Notes: generated by a model not told the origin, from the letters alone. Shown: positions 1-5,825, counted from the stretch's first letter. The stretch is 5,825 nt of DNA from Gammaproteobacteria bacterium (GCA_013042035.1 JABDQX010000261.1:1-5825), one strand, 5' to 3'. Numbers and translations: made by a program.

Positions 1-33
1 CTTCAGGACGTAGTTGTAAAAAACAAGATCGAC
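1..33 (-). pseudogene. yhcG: In-frame remnant of the yhcG catalytic domain after the premature stop
   Basis: Directly after the TAA at 34-36, in the same frame, the minus strand reads VDLVFYNYVLK up to the window edge. This is the conserved YhcG stretch usually written D-F-Y-[IV]-D-L-V-F-Y-N, whose Asp is a predicted PDDEXK active-site residue. One base change in a TAT or TAC Tyr codon would produce the TAA. No frameshift is needed. The rest of the domain lies outside the window. Confidence 0.7.
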
Positions 34-915
34 TTAGAAATCGTCGTCGCCGAAGCGGATATGCTTCTGCCGGGCGACAAAGGCGAAGCCCTTGCCAAGT
101 TCCAGGATGAAGTGTTGCAGGTTATCGATAATCGCCTGTTCGAGACTGCTTTCATGCAGTTCAGGGGAATCGGGAAGCCCCAGAAACTCCAGCACCATGG
201 GTGACTTGAGCAGGTGGGTAGGCTCAACTCGTTCGCCGGGCAGACGCTCCCTGCCATCGGGTAGTAACCCCTTCTCGCCGCAATTGGCAACAATCCGCTC
301 ATAGTAGAAGCTATGAATCTGCCGCTCCAGTTGCGTTTTGGACCAGCCGCATTCGCCAGCTTCACGCTCGTAGAAATCGCGAGCGGCCATATTTCCCACA
401 CGCATCAGGGCGCGATAATGGGACCAGGTAAGATGGGGCGAGAAGCCTTGGGATGACTCAATACCCGCTGGGTGGCTTTTCACCGACGGCACCAACTCCC
501 CACCTATCGGGTGAAGAATTGCCGACCCCAAAGATTCCACGCCCGACGGGCGTGGAATTGCCAACCGCGATTCAGTACCCATCGGGTACTGTTTCCGGGC
601 TACCGAAGCCCCTCGCGTACTATAGGCCAGGTAAAACTTCCTGAAGTTCCGTAGATTAGGTACGGATAACCCCTTTCCATAGCGCTCCGTCAACCCCACT
701 GACAACGCTTCCAGAATCTGCTTGCCGTACTCCGCCCGTCCCTCACCCCCCTGCAATTCCTCGACGATCTCGCGTCCGATCAACCAGTAGGCGAGCACCA
801 TGTTGCTGTTGACCGCCCGGACGACACTGCCCCGCGCCTGTTCCAGGATAGTCACGACGCGCCCGAAAAGGGCGTCCGGCTTGGGAGTAAGGGCTGCCTC
901 GCTGATCTTACTCAT
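34..915 (-). CDS. yhcG: YhcG/DUF1016 family protein (PDDEXK nuclease fold), prematurely terminated
   Basis: Numbering is from the ATG at 913-915 (MSKISEAAL), 293 aa. Residues about 18-100 (ILEQAR..VVRAVNSNMV.AYWLIGREIVEE, then NLRNFRKFYLAY) and 160-215 (LTWSHYRALMRV, ARDFYEREA, WSKTQLERQIHS.YYER) match the DUF1016 N-terminal domain. Residues 239-293 (MVLEFLGL, LEQAIIDNLQHFILELGKGFAFVARQ, IRFGDDDF) are the start of the C-terminal PDDEXK-like nuclease domain. Family knowledge: YhcG proteins often sit in restriction-modification loci; their exact job is poorly known. The ORF stops at TAA 34-36, where a Tyr is expected, so the catalytic Asp and the ExK motif are lost. A repeat-rich insertion with DNA hairpins fills about residues 100-157. 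The start at 915 is preferred over an in-frame start at 945 because GAAGG lies 5 nt upstream and the start overlaps the previous stop (ATGAGTAA). The family call is firm; activity of the product is doubtful. Confidence 0.85.
   Translation of the reverse strand: MSKISEAALTPKPDALFGRVVTILEQARGSVVRAVNSNMVLAYWLIGREIVEELQGGEGRAEYGKQILEALSVGLTERYGKGLSVPNLRNFRKFYLAYSTRGASVARKQYPMGTESRLAIPRPSGVESLGSAILHPIGGELVPSVKSHPAGIESSQGFSPHLTWSHYRALMRVGNMAARDFYEREAGECGWSKTQLERQIHSFYYERIVANCGEKGLLPDGRERLPGERVEPTHLLKSPMVLEFLGLPDSPELHESSLEQAIIDNLQHFILELGKGFAFVARQKHIRFGDDDF
463..591. repeat. Four in-frame hairpins with 3-nt loops inside yhcG
   Basis: Inverted repeats: 573-591 (8-bp perfect arms), 534-558 (11-bp perfect arms), 501-513 (4 bp plus one G:T pair) and 463-473 (4 bp). 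All have a 3-nt loop; loop centres are near 582, 546, 507 and 468, so spacings are 36, 39 and 39 bp, always multiples of three. On the coding strand each hairpin spans the codons of YPMGTES, RPSGVES, HPIGGEL or HPAGIES, so the loop falls at the P-x-G core. The spacers differ in sequence. This fits a repeat family expanded within the coding frame, with some copies decayed. Confidence 0.75.
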
Positions 916-2503
916 CTTCGCCTTCATCCGAGGTACCCTCATCACAAAGTTCGCTGTCGTGCTCTGCGACCTGCGACTCGATAAAGGCGATCTCGTTCTT
1001 GGTCAGTCCATAGCGTTTGTAGAGCTTGGCGTCGGTCCATTCTTGGTCGAGTGGTAAGTTGGGGATAAAGGCGTAAACGTGTTTGGGCGCATCTTGTGTG
1101 GATTTGCGCAGTGATACAAGGAAACGCGCAAATCGTGTGCGCAGGTATCCAGCGTAATTAGTCGCTTCGAGTTCCGTATCGAAGAGGCCCGCTACAAGAT
1201 AACTCTCGGTGCAAGCCGTATCTGGCTCGGCAATGATTGGCTTGCTGAGGAACTTGGTTTCCACTGCGGCACTGGTACCTTGGACACGGGTCATAAGGAC
1301 TTTCCATTTGTCGATCCATGTGCTATTCGTTGGGATATCTGATCTCTCGACCCAAGTCACCTTCTGTGAACCGAAGAGCTTTACGGGGTTATCGAGATGT
1401 TTGGGATCCGGCTTACCGTGAAAAAAGGTGCGTAGGCCAAAGGGCTTTTGGCTGGACACCCGAGCATTGATGGTGGGTTCACCCTTTGCCTTAACCTTCT
1501 CCAATATTGGCACCGCCTCGTTACGCCGAACAAGTATGTCGTAGGCGTCTAGGTGGCGGGAAACCGCTGGCCCGGTGGGCTGGCCATCCCAAATAGTCTG
1601 CACCTCGCACGGCCCATTGTGTTCGCAATCCCACAGAAAATACGAAATCCCACCGCGAATCTTCACGCCCGGAAAACCTTCGTAGAGCTTCGGATAGTCC
1701 ACAATGTTTCGCAGGCGTTTGTCGGACAGCATGCGCCCCCGGTACTTGTCGAGCCCCTTGCCGCCAGCCATCCACCGCGAAGGCGTAACGAACACGGCAT
1801 AGCGCGGTTCAAGCTCAAAGGCCTTTTCCACAAACATCTGATAAATGGGTGCAGCACTCGTACCATGCCCCCCATCGCTCAACTGATACGGTGGGTTGCC
1901 AATAATGACGTCAAACTGCATATCGTCTCCAAACAACTCGGCGATCCGAGTCTTGATGTCGTCGGTGTGGATGAACGCATAGGCGTGGGTTTCCCGCCCC
2001 GCCCCGCGATCCAGGATGCTCTGGCTTGCGCCGCAAAATGCGCATTTACCATTGACCCAGGTATGTTCCAGCCGCTCGAACCGGATATTGCCGTCGTCGC
2101 TGTCGAAGCTAGTGGCAATGGAGTGCTCGCCTTTGGCGCGCTTCGAGCAATACACGCTCCGCCGCGCCAGCAGGCTGGTGAGATGGGTGATGCCGATGCC
2201 GAACACCTGTTTCGTAAGAATGTGATTCACGCGCGTTTCGAGATCTGACATCTCATTCGCCAGTCCATTGACAAGTCGACTGGTAATTGCCCGCAGAAAC
2301 ACGCCCGACTTGGTGCACGGATCCAGAAACCGCACCGAACTATCCGCCCAGAGGTTCGCGCTGTTGTGACTGGCCGCCCAGGCTTGCGCCAGCGTATCCA
2401 GCATCCGGTTGGCAAACTCCGGCGGCGTGAAAACCTCATCGTTCGAGAGGTTGGCGATACAGGTCAATACATCCGGGTTGCGCCCGCGCAACGGCCCGTT
2501 CAT
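908..2503 (-). CDS. Eco57I-type restriction-modification DNA methylase (N6-adenine type)
   Basis: 531 aa, predicted cytoplasmic SAM-dependent DNA adenine methyltransferase. Visible parts: DEVFTPPEFANRML (22-35), typical of the start of such methylases; a variant motif I, FLDPCTKSGVFLR (59-71), in which the usual G-x-G is K-S-G; a likely zinc-binding insert with C119, H147, C154 and C157 (HTWVNGKCAFCGAS); catalytic motif IV GNPPYQLSDGG (202-212); and VFVTPSRWMAGGKG (238-250), following it as in Eco57I-like enzymes. Residues about 350-480 are a plausible target-recognition part. The end, W-T-D-A-K-LYKRYGL-T-K-NEIAFIES (489-510), is a common closing motif of this family. The start ATG at 2501-2503 overlaps the previous stop (ATGA) and has a near-perfect Shine-Dalgarno. 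No nuclease motif is evident within the protein. Specificity cannot be predicted. It probably works with the methyltransferase encoded just upstream. Confidence 0.9.
   Translation of the reverse strand: MNGPLRGRNPDVLTCIANLSNDEVFTPPEFANRMLDTLAQAWAASHNSANLWADSSVRFLDPCTKSGVFLRAITSRLVNGLANEMSDLETRVNHILTKQVFGIGITHLTSLLARRSVYCSKRAKGEHSIATSFDSDDGNIRFERLEHTWVNGKCAFCGASQSILDRGAGRETHAYAFIHTDDIKTRIAELFGDDMQFDVIIGNPPYQLSDGGHGTSAAPIYQMFVEKAFELEPRYAVFVTPSRWMAGGKGLDKYRGRMLSDKRLRNIVDYPKLYEGFPGVKIRGGISYFLWDCEHNGPCEVQTIWDGQPTGPAVSRHLDAYDILVRRNEAVPILEKVKAKGEPTINARVSSQKPFGLRTFFHGKPDPKHLDNPVKLFGSQKVTWVERSDIPTNSTWIDKWKVLMTRVQGTSAAVETKFLSKPIIAEPDTACTESYLVAGLFDTELEATNYAGYLRTRFARFLVSLRKSTQDAPKHVYAFIPNLPLDQEWTDAKLYKRYGLTKNEIAFIESQVAEHDSELCDEGTSDEGEDE
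921..925 (-). promoter_or_regulatory. Ribosome binding site for yhcG
   Basis: GAAGG on the minus strand, 5 nt before the ATG at 913-915. It lies within the end of the upstream methylase gene and supports the 915 start and translational coupling over the 945 start. Confidence 0.55.
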
Positions 2504-3276
2504 AACGCCTCCTTCGGCTCGTCGGCAGGCGCGGCGGCCAGCTCAGACACCGTCATCGGCGGGTAGGTCTTCGTCGGGATGAAAATCTCGTGTCTGCCAA
2601 GCGGGGAGAAGAGATCATCCTCCGCGCTGTAGGCCGAGGAACAGGCGAGGACGTCCAGACGGAAGTCGCGCCGCTGAAACTTGCCTTTGCCGAGGTAGCC
2701 CCACTCGGCGACGGTGATCGGCTGGCCATCGTGCGTGCGCATCTTCAAGGCATCGCCATGCACGAGGTTCTGCGATAGAACATAGGAAGCGGCCCGATAC
2801 AGGTTGTCCGATGCGTCGAGGTTCAGGTAGTCGGTGAGGATATCCAGCATGTTTGCACGGCACTCGGCGATATTGTCCGCCAACAGCTCAATGCCGTAGA
2901 TGCTCATCAGCGCCAGCAGCGCGTAGTGCTGTTTTTCGAACGCTGACTTCCCGAACTTGCACTGAACGGCAACGAGCTTCCGCTTGAGTACCTGGACAAG
3001 AAAGTTTCCACTCCCGCACGCCGGTTCCAGAAAGCGGGAATCGATTCGCTCGGACTCCTCTTTCACAAGGTCGAGCATTGCCTCGACCATCCACGCGGGC
3101 GTAAACACCTCCCCGTGGTCGGCGACACGTTGTTTTGTCTTCACCAGGCTGGAAGGGCCATTACTGACTGTGGCGACACCTTGCACACCATCGGGCACTT
3201 GTTGCGGGCGTGGCGAATGACTCACACAGGGTGCGTCCGTTTTCTTCTTACTCGTGGCCTTATTCGTCGCCATCAC
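2500..3276 (-). CDS. Small N6-adenine-type DNA methyltransferase protein lacking NPPY
   Basis: 258 aa from GTG 3276 (257 aa from the adjacent ATG at 3273). Residues 46-71 (KTKQRVADHGEVFTPAWMVEAMLDLV) and motif I, FLEPACGSGNFL (82-93), are a classic SAM-binding start. GIELLADNIAECRANML (128-144) is the motif II region and NLVHGDALKM (170-179) a motif III-like region. No NPPY/DPPY follows. The protein ends shortly after IFIPTKTYPPM (231-241), a closing feature I recall from stand-alone homologues next to Eco57I-type methylases, so it is probably a naturally short partner rather than a truncation. The first 40 residues are basic and low in complexity. It overlaps the downstream methylase by 4 nt (TTATGA), arguing for equimolar, coupled synthesis. 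The start is uncertain: GGGAG sits 8 nt before the GTG and 11 nt before the ATG. Inference: the two products form a heteromeric methylase. Confidence 0.85.
   Translation of the reverse strand: MMATNKATSKKKTDAPCVSHSPRPQQVPDGVQGVATVSNGPSSLVKTKQRVADHGEVFTPAWMVEAMLDLVKEESERIDSRFLEPACGSGNFLVQVLKRKLVAVQCKFGKSAFEKQHYALLALMSIYGIELLADNIAECRANMLDILTDYLNLDASDNLYRAASYVLSQNLVHGDALKMRTHDGQPITVAEWGYLGKGKFQRRDFRLDVLACSSAYSAEDDLFSPLGRHEIFIPTKTYPPMTVSELAAAPADEPKEAL
2508..2514 (-). promoter_or_regulatory. Strong ribosome binding site for the Eco57I-type methylase
   Basis: AAGGAGG on the minus strand, 4 nt before the ATG at 2501-2503. It lies within the last codons of the upstream methyltransferase gene. Together with the 4-nt ATGA overlap it fixes this start. 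Confidence 0.75.
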
Positions 3277-3511
3277 GCCTTTTTCTCCCTTTTTCCCGCA
3301 TGTGCTTCACTGGCTGCTGACGCTCATCATCGAAGCGCGAACCCTTCTCGGGGATCGCGATGCCTTTCCGTCCGCAATAATCCATGATTGGAACGGCCAC
3401 CATACCGGGATATCTTGCGGGAAATCGCCTTGATGAGCTGGAGAAAACGCGGGCATTGGCGGTGATGGCATCGAGCAGCGTAGCGTCTTCTCGTTTTGGG
3501 GATTCATCCAC
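3260..3511 (-). CDS. Small hypothetical protein between the CHAT and methyltransferase genes
   Basis: 83 aa from GTG at 3509-3511, with no family recognised. Hydrophilic, with a mixed N-terminal half (LLDAITANARVFSSSSRRF, ARYPGMVAVPIMDYCGRKG) and a strongly charged, basic C-terminus (MREKGRKRRDGDE). There is no signal peptide or membrane segment. In favour of a real gene: it fills the only gap in the cluster, its codons are rich in first-position G, and it overlaps the next gene start by 14-17 nt, like the other junctions in the operon. Against: there is no clear Shine-Dalgarno before the GTG, and another frame is also open here (3307-3570). The frame is the same as that of the CHAT gene and is open back to its stop at 3539, so it could also be a remnant. 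It might be a small partner or regulator of the methylases, but nothing in the sequence shows this. Confidence 0.45.
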   Translation of the reverse strand: MDESPKREDATLLDAITANARVFSSSSRRFPARYPGMVAVPIMDYCGRKGIAIPEKGSRFDDERQQPVKHMREKGRKRRDGDE

Positions 3512-3538
3512 GAAGGGTCTGATGTGATTGTTGCGTTG

Positions 3539-5695
3539 TTACCTGACGAACTGGAAATTCGGATCGCCATAAAATATATAGGATAGATACGTGGGATCGC
3601 CGGTCTTCAGGAACAGTTTCCTGGTCTCCCTGAGTACGCTCGATACAGTAACAGCAGAATTTTTCTCTAATTCTTTTCCAAGGGCCCGGTAGAAATGAAT
3701 GCTGAACTTGGCGGCGCCTTTGTCAGCAATCGACCACAGGGCGCCGATATAACCGCTGGCCCCTGCTTTGAGTATGGCGGGCGCCCACCCGTCAACGATA
3801 TGGGCGTCCCTATGAGATAGCCCAACCTGACAGGCGTTGAAGAAAAAGAACGGATGCGTTTGAGCCTGCTTTGGGATCAAACCTTTCCAGACATCCAGAT
3901 CCAGTTCTCCATCTTCGAGGCGTATGGCGTATCCATAGGTCCCGCCAATATATTTTTTCACCGATCCATGGCCCGCGAAATGGACGATCCCCGGCGGCGA
4001 CTTGCTGAAAAAATCTTCGATGGCATGGTATTGACCGGAAACCCTGCGATATCCCGTTATGCCTTTTAGCGTCTGAAGCTCGCTGGTTTGCCAGGGCAAT
4101 GCCTCAACCTGATACCGAGGAGCGATGACCGCAACATCTGTCAGCGGCAAGGATTGCGTTGGATGAGCCAGCGGTCGGTGCCATCGGGCCACATCGTATT
4201 GTAATCCGATGAAATCCTGTTCATCCGATCCATCAGGACGGCTGGGTATCATCAATTCCCAGGGAAGGCGGGGTTTATTGGTGACGATCTGAATTGAGTC
4301 GAACCCGGTTCCGAGTTTATCCACCAGATCCCAGAAGGCCCGTTTGAAGACTTCCGGGGCAAATTCCCGATAGAGATCCCTGCCGAGCCCTCTCATCAAG
4401 GCAATGGTTTCACCGGATTTGCGTGTGCGATCCCTGAATAACTTGGTATATCTTATGTTGAGCCATTTGGACAGTTCAGCCTCCGTGTATCTGTCTTTCA
4501 GCTTGAATGTGGATTTGTCGAGATAAGGGGACGAGAGGGTTATCTCGGTTTCGTGACGGTTATCGACATTCTCACCGCTCAAGACCATAACCGTCAGATC
4601 GGGGGAGTCGAAATCAAAGCCAAGAGAAAGCGGCGCGGCGCTGAGAGTCCCGGACATCCTGAGCACGGAAGCATCGGGGGAGCCCACATGGGATGCGGGT
4701 TTTGTTTCGGGTTGCCTTTCTTCCCGGCCTTGGGTATGGGCCAAAGCAAGCGTGACGTCGGAAATCCCTGCCATCTCCTGATTGACAACATCGATTTCAC
4801 GGGTAACCTCCGCCAGATAGGTGTTTTCGTGCAGAAAAGTCACAAACAGTTTCCGGGTTCGCCTGGGAACCGGAATGTTATCCGCCCGCAACTTGAAAAC
4901 GGCCTTTGTGGAATCCCCGGCTTTATATAAAGTTACCGATGATTGGCTATCATTCAGGTATTCGAATCCCGGCGCGGACAGGACGACATCGATTTCCCAT
5001 TCCTCTTGATCCGGTGATTCCAGCAGCAGAGTGATGCCTATCTTACCCTCCGGCGTAATTTCCGCTCTTTTCTCATTGAATGATTCGATAACGACTTCCC
5101 GTGTCATCAGCGCTTCTGTCAGGGAAACCCGAACGTCGAATTCTTCCGTCATTTTTACCCGATCCGGTGATTTGATTGTCGGGTGGCGGGAAATTACAAC
5201 TGTATCCGGTTCCGTGAGGGAAAGTTCGCCCTCGGAAGCGGCATCCTCATCCGGCTCCGCGAGGGAAAGTTCGTCCTCGGAAGCGGCATCCTCGACATAG
5301 ATCCCGCCGAGATATTCCACACCTTCCACCATTCCATTTTTCACCATCACATTGAAGGCATGTTGCACATCAACCTCGTCCCTGTCTTTACCTCTTACGA
5401 TAATCTCCACAACGCCTGAAGCATCCGTGTCCGAGGTGGAAAATGCCAGTGCAGACCTTTGGAGCAGATTCCCTGGCGTAAATCGGACATTTTCCGAAGG
5501 CATGAGTTTTTCGTCGGACGAAAAGATGGCGGCATCAGATGCATAAAAATCAATGGACGTTGGGAGTTGAACCCGGTAACGATTCTTGCTCCGATAGTGA
5601 TCCAGGGTTACGCCCGCATCTTCGACACCCCCTATATCACCTATACTGCGTATTCCGATGAAATCGATCACCCATTCCGGAGTGAAACCGATCAC
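3539..5695 (-). CDS. CHAT-domain (caspase-like) protease, 5'-truncated by an IS end
   Basis: ORF of 718 aa. The C-terminal CHAT domain (about 465-718) is complete: LPWELMI (477-483), catalytic His576 in VHFAGHGSV, catalytic Cys622 in FFFFNACQVGL, and GYIGALWSIAD with HFYRALG after it. CHAT domains are clan CD cysteine peptidases related to caspases and separase, several used in bacterial defence. Residues about 166-305 (ISRHPTIKSPD, VRVSLTEA, WEIDVVLSAPGFEY, LFVTFLHENTYLAEVTREI) look like a beta-sandwich module seen before CHAT domains. Residues 135-164 are a duplicated acidic 15-residue linker. The start GTG (5693-5695) and the first 16 codons lie in an IS21-like terminus, and a stop lies 3 codons upstream. 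Host-like coding sequence starts at about residue 17 (5646), with GGVEDAGVTLDHY and RVQLPTSIDF resembling the interior of a longer N-terminal domain. The protein was therefore probably longer. The real start now used is unclear (alternative: Met65). The catalytic domain shows no damage. Confidence 0.85.
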   Translation of the reverse strand: MIGFTPEWVIDFIGIRSIGDIGGVEDAGVTLDHYRSKNRYRVQLPTSIDFYASDAAIFSSDEKLMPSENVRFTPGNLLQRSALAFSTSDTDASGVVEIIVRGKDRDEVDVQHAFNVMVKNGMVEGVEYLGGIYVEDAASEDELSLAEPDEDAASEGELSLTEPDTVVISRHPTIKSPDRVKMTEEFDVRVSLTEALMTREVVIESFNEKRAEITPEGKIGITLLLESPDQEEWEIDVVLSAPGFEYLNDSQSSVTLYKAGDSTKAVFKLRADNIPVPRRTRKLFVTFLHENTYLAEVTREIDVVNQEMAGISDVTLALAHTQGREERQPETKPASHVGSPDASVLRMSGTLSAAPLSLGFDFDSPDLTVMVLSGENVDNRHETEITLSSPYLDKSTFKLKDRYTEAELSKWLNIRYTKLFRDRTRKSGETIALMRGLGRDLYREFAPEVFKRAFWDLVDKLGTGFDSIQIVTNKPRLPWELMIPSRPDGSDEQDFIGLQYDVARWHRPLAHPTQSLPLTDVAVIAPRYQVEALPWQTSELQTLKGITGYRRVSGQYHAIEDFFSKSPPGIVHFAGHGSVKKYIGGTYGYAIRLEDGELDLDVWKGLIPKQAQTHPFFFFNACQVGLSHRDAHIVDGWAPAILKAGASGYIGALWSIADKGAAKFSIHFYRALGKELEKNSAVTVSSVLRETRKLFLKTGDPTYLSYIFYGDPNFQFVR
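5205..5294. repeat. Two 45-bp direct tandem repeats in the CHAT gene
   Basis: Units 5205-5249 and 5250-5294 match at 41 of 45 positions. On the minus strand they encode EDAASEDELSLAEPD and EDAASEGELSLTEPD, an acidic linker before the beta-sandwich module. The in-frame unit length means that copy-number change would not break the gene. Confidence 0.9.
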
Positions 5696-5718
5696 CTGAT
5701 CCGGTCAAATCGATCACC
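5652..5718 (+). repeat. Three IS terminal repeats, ATTCCG..GAAA.CGATCACC type
   Basis: Copies at 5652-5672, 5674-5696 and 5699-5718. Each ends in the identical CGATCACC (5665, 5689 and 5711), spaced 24 and 22 bp, and each begins ATTCCG or ATCCGG. Multiple end repeats of this length are a feature of IS21-type elements, where they act as transposase binding sites (family knowledge). The current CHAT start codon GTG is part of the second copy. Confidence 0.75.
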
Positions 5719-5746
5719 TGTCGGAGCGAAGCGACGCGGGAGATTT

Positions 5747-5777
5747 ATTATCGGCATAAGTGTTCGGGTTTAGTCAA
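5747..5777 (-). promoter_or_regulatory. Possible outward promoter in the IS end
   Basis: On the minus strand TTGACT (5772-5777) is followed after 19 nt by GATAAT (5747-5752). These match the sigma-70 -35 and -10 boxes at 5 of 6 positions each; the spacer is longer than the ideal 17. Transcription would leave the IS and enter the CHAT operon, about 40-50 nt before the GTG at 5695. Seen by eye only. Confidence 0.4.
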
Positions 5778-5825
5778 TGTTGTCGGGATAAAGTCTCCTT
5801 GGTGTTTACTGTTTTCATGATCGCT

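Larger units (their letters stand above)
5647..5825. mobile_element. One terminus of an IS21-family-like insertion sequence (continues past the right edge)
   Basis: Starting at TG 5647 the plus strand reads TGCGTATTCCGATGAAAT, followed by further related repeats and then GGAGCGAAGCGACG. IS21-family ends often start TGCGTATTCCG and carry several short terminal repeats of this form. The sequence left of 5647 reads as CHAT coding sequence, so 5646/5647 is the likely junction. From 5719 to the right edge no gene is seen; an ATG at 5817 (plus strand) is too close to the edge to assess as an istA start. istA and istB, the other end and any target duplication lie outside the window, so the family call rests on the end sequence alone. 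Confidence 0.6.

Noticed and set aside
463..591. Regularly spaced palindromes resembling a small CRISPR array
   Set aside because: There is no conserved direct repeat, the 36-39 bp periods are exact codon multiples, and the segment lies within an uninterrupted yhcG reading frame. It was kept only as a coding-region repeat.
463..591. The strong hairpins as transcription terminators
   Set aside because: They lie within a coding sequence, and no T-run follows the stems on either strand.
1553..2248. Long plus-strand ORF (231 codons) opposite the Eco57I-type methylase
   Set aside because: It lies antisense within a clearly conserved methylase containing NPPY; its translation shows no family motif and no ribosome binding site stands out. 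It is a shadow of the GC-rich codon pattern.
3307..3570. Alternative minus-strand ORF (87 codons) overlapping the CHAT 3' end
   Set aside because: It overlaps the CHAT gene end by over 30 nt in another frame and has a serine/proline-rich shadow-like composition; the frame ending at 3260 has better coding character and fits the operon spacing.
4553..4930. Plus-strand ORF (125 codons) opposite the CHAT gene
   Set aside because: Antisense to well-conserved beta-sandwich and linker coding sequence; no recognisable protein features.
5459..5773. Plus-strand ORF crossing the CHAT/IS junction
   Set aside because: It spans host gene antisense and IS terminal repeats, so it cannot be an ancestral gene; no ribosome binding site or family motif. 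It is not the IS transposase, which would lie further right.

Overview
The window is a compact, minus-strand gene cluster of defence-related functions from a bacterium. Shine-Dalgarno sites, overlapping operon-style genes and an IS21-type insertion-sequence end suggest a Gram-negative, proteobacteria-like host, but the sequence does not fix the taxon. Read in the direction of transcription (right to left) it holds: (1) one end of an IS21-like element (about 5647 to the right edge); (2) a CHAT-domain (caspase-like) protease gene whose original 5' end has been cut off by that element; (3) a small unassigned ORF; (4) a short adenine-type DNA methyltransferase protein; (5) a longer Eco57I-type methylase protein with NPPY; (6) a YhcG/DUF1016 family protein (PDDEXK nuclease fold), stopped by an in-frame TAA just before its catalytic core.

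Spacing is tight from the CHAT gene to the left edge. The CHAT stop is followed 27 nt later by the small ORF, which overlaps methyltransferase 1. Methyltransferases 1 and 2 overlap by 4 nt (ATGA), and methyltransferase 2 and yhcG by 8 nt (ATGAGTAA), each with a good ribosome binding site. This looks like one transcription unit. The two methyltransferases probably act together: both carry a SAM-binding motif I region, but only the second carries the catalytic NPPY. No restriction helicase or classical endonuclease lies in the window; YhcG is the only nuclease-like partner visible, and further genes may lie past the left edge.

Three features show decay or reshaping. The CHAT ORF now starts inside IS terminal repeats, and its first 16 codons are IS-derived. 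The IS end contains a plausible outward promoter that could drive the rest of the operon. The yhcG frame is broken by a single TAA where the family normally has Tyr, and the correct frame carries on after it.

The most unusual structural signal is inside yhcG: four DNA hairpins with 3-nt loops, at centre spacings of 39, 39 and 36 bp. Each is in frame and encodes a repeated [H/R/Y]-P-x-G-x-E motif in a low-complexity insertion between the two conserved parts of the N-terminal domain. No RNA gene, CRISPR array or clear terminator was seen.
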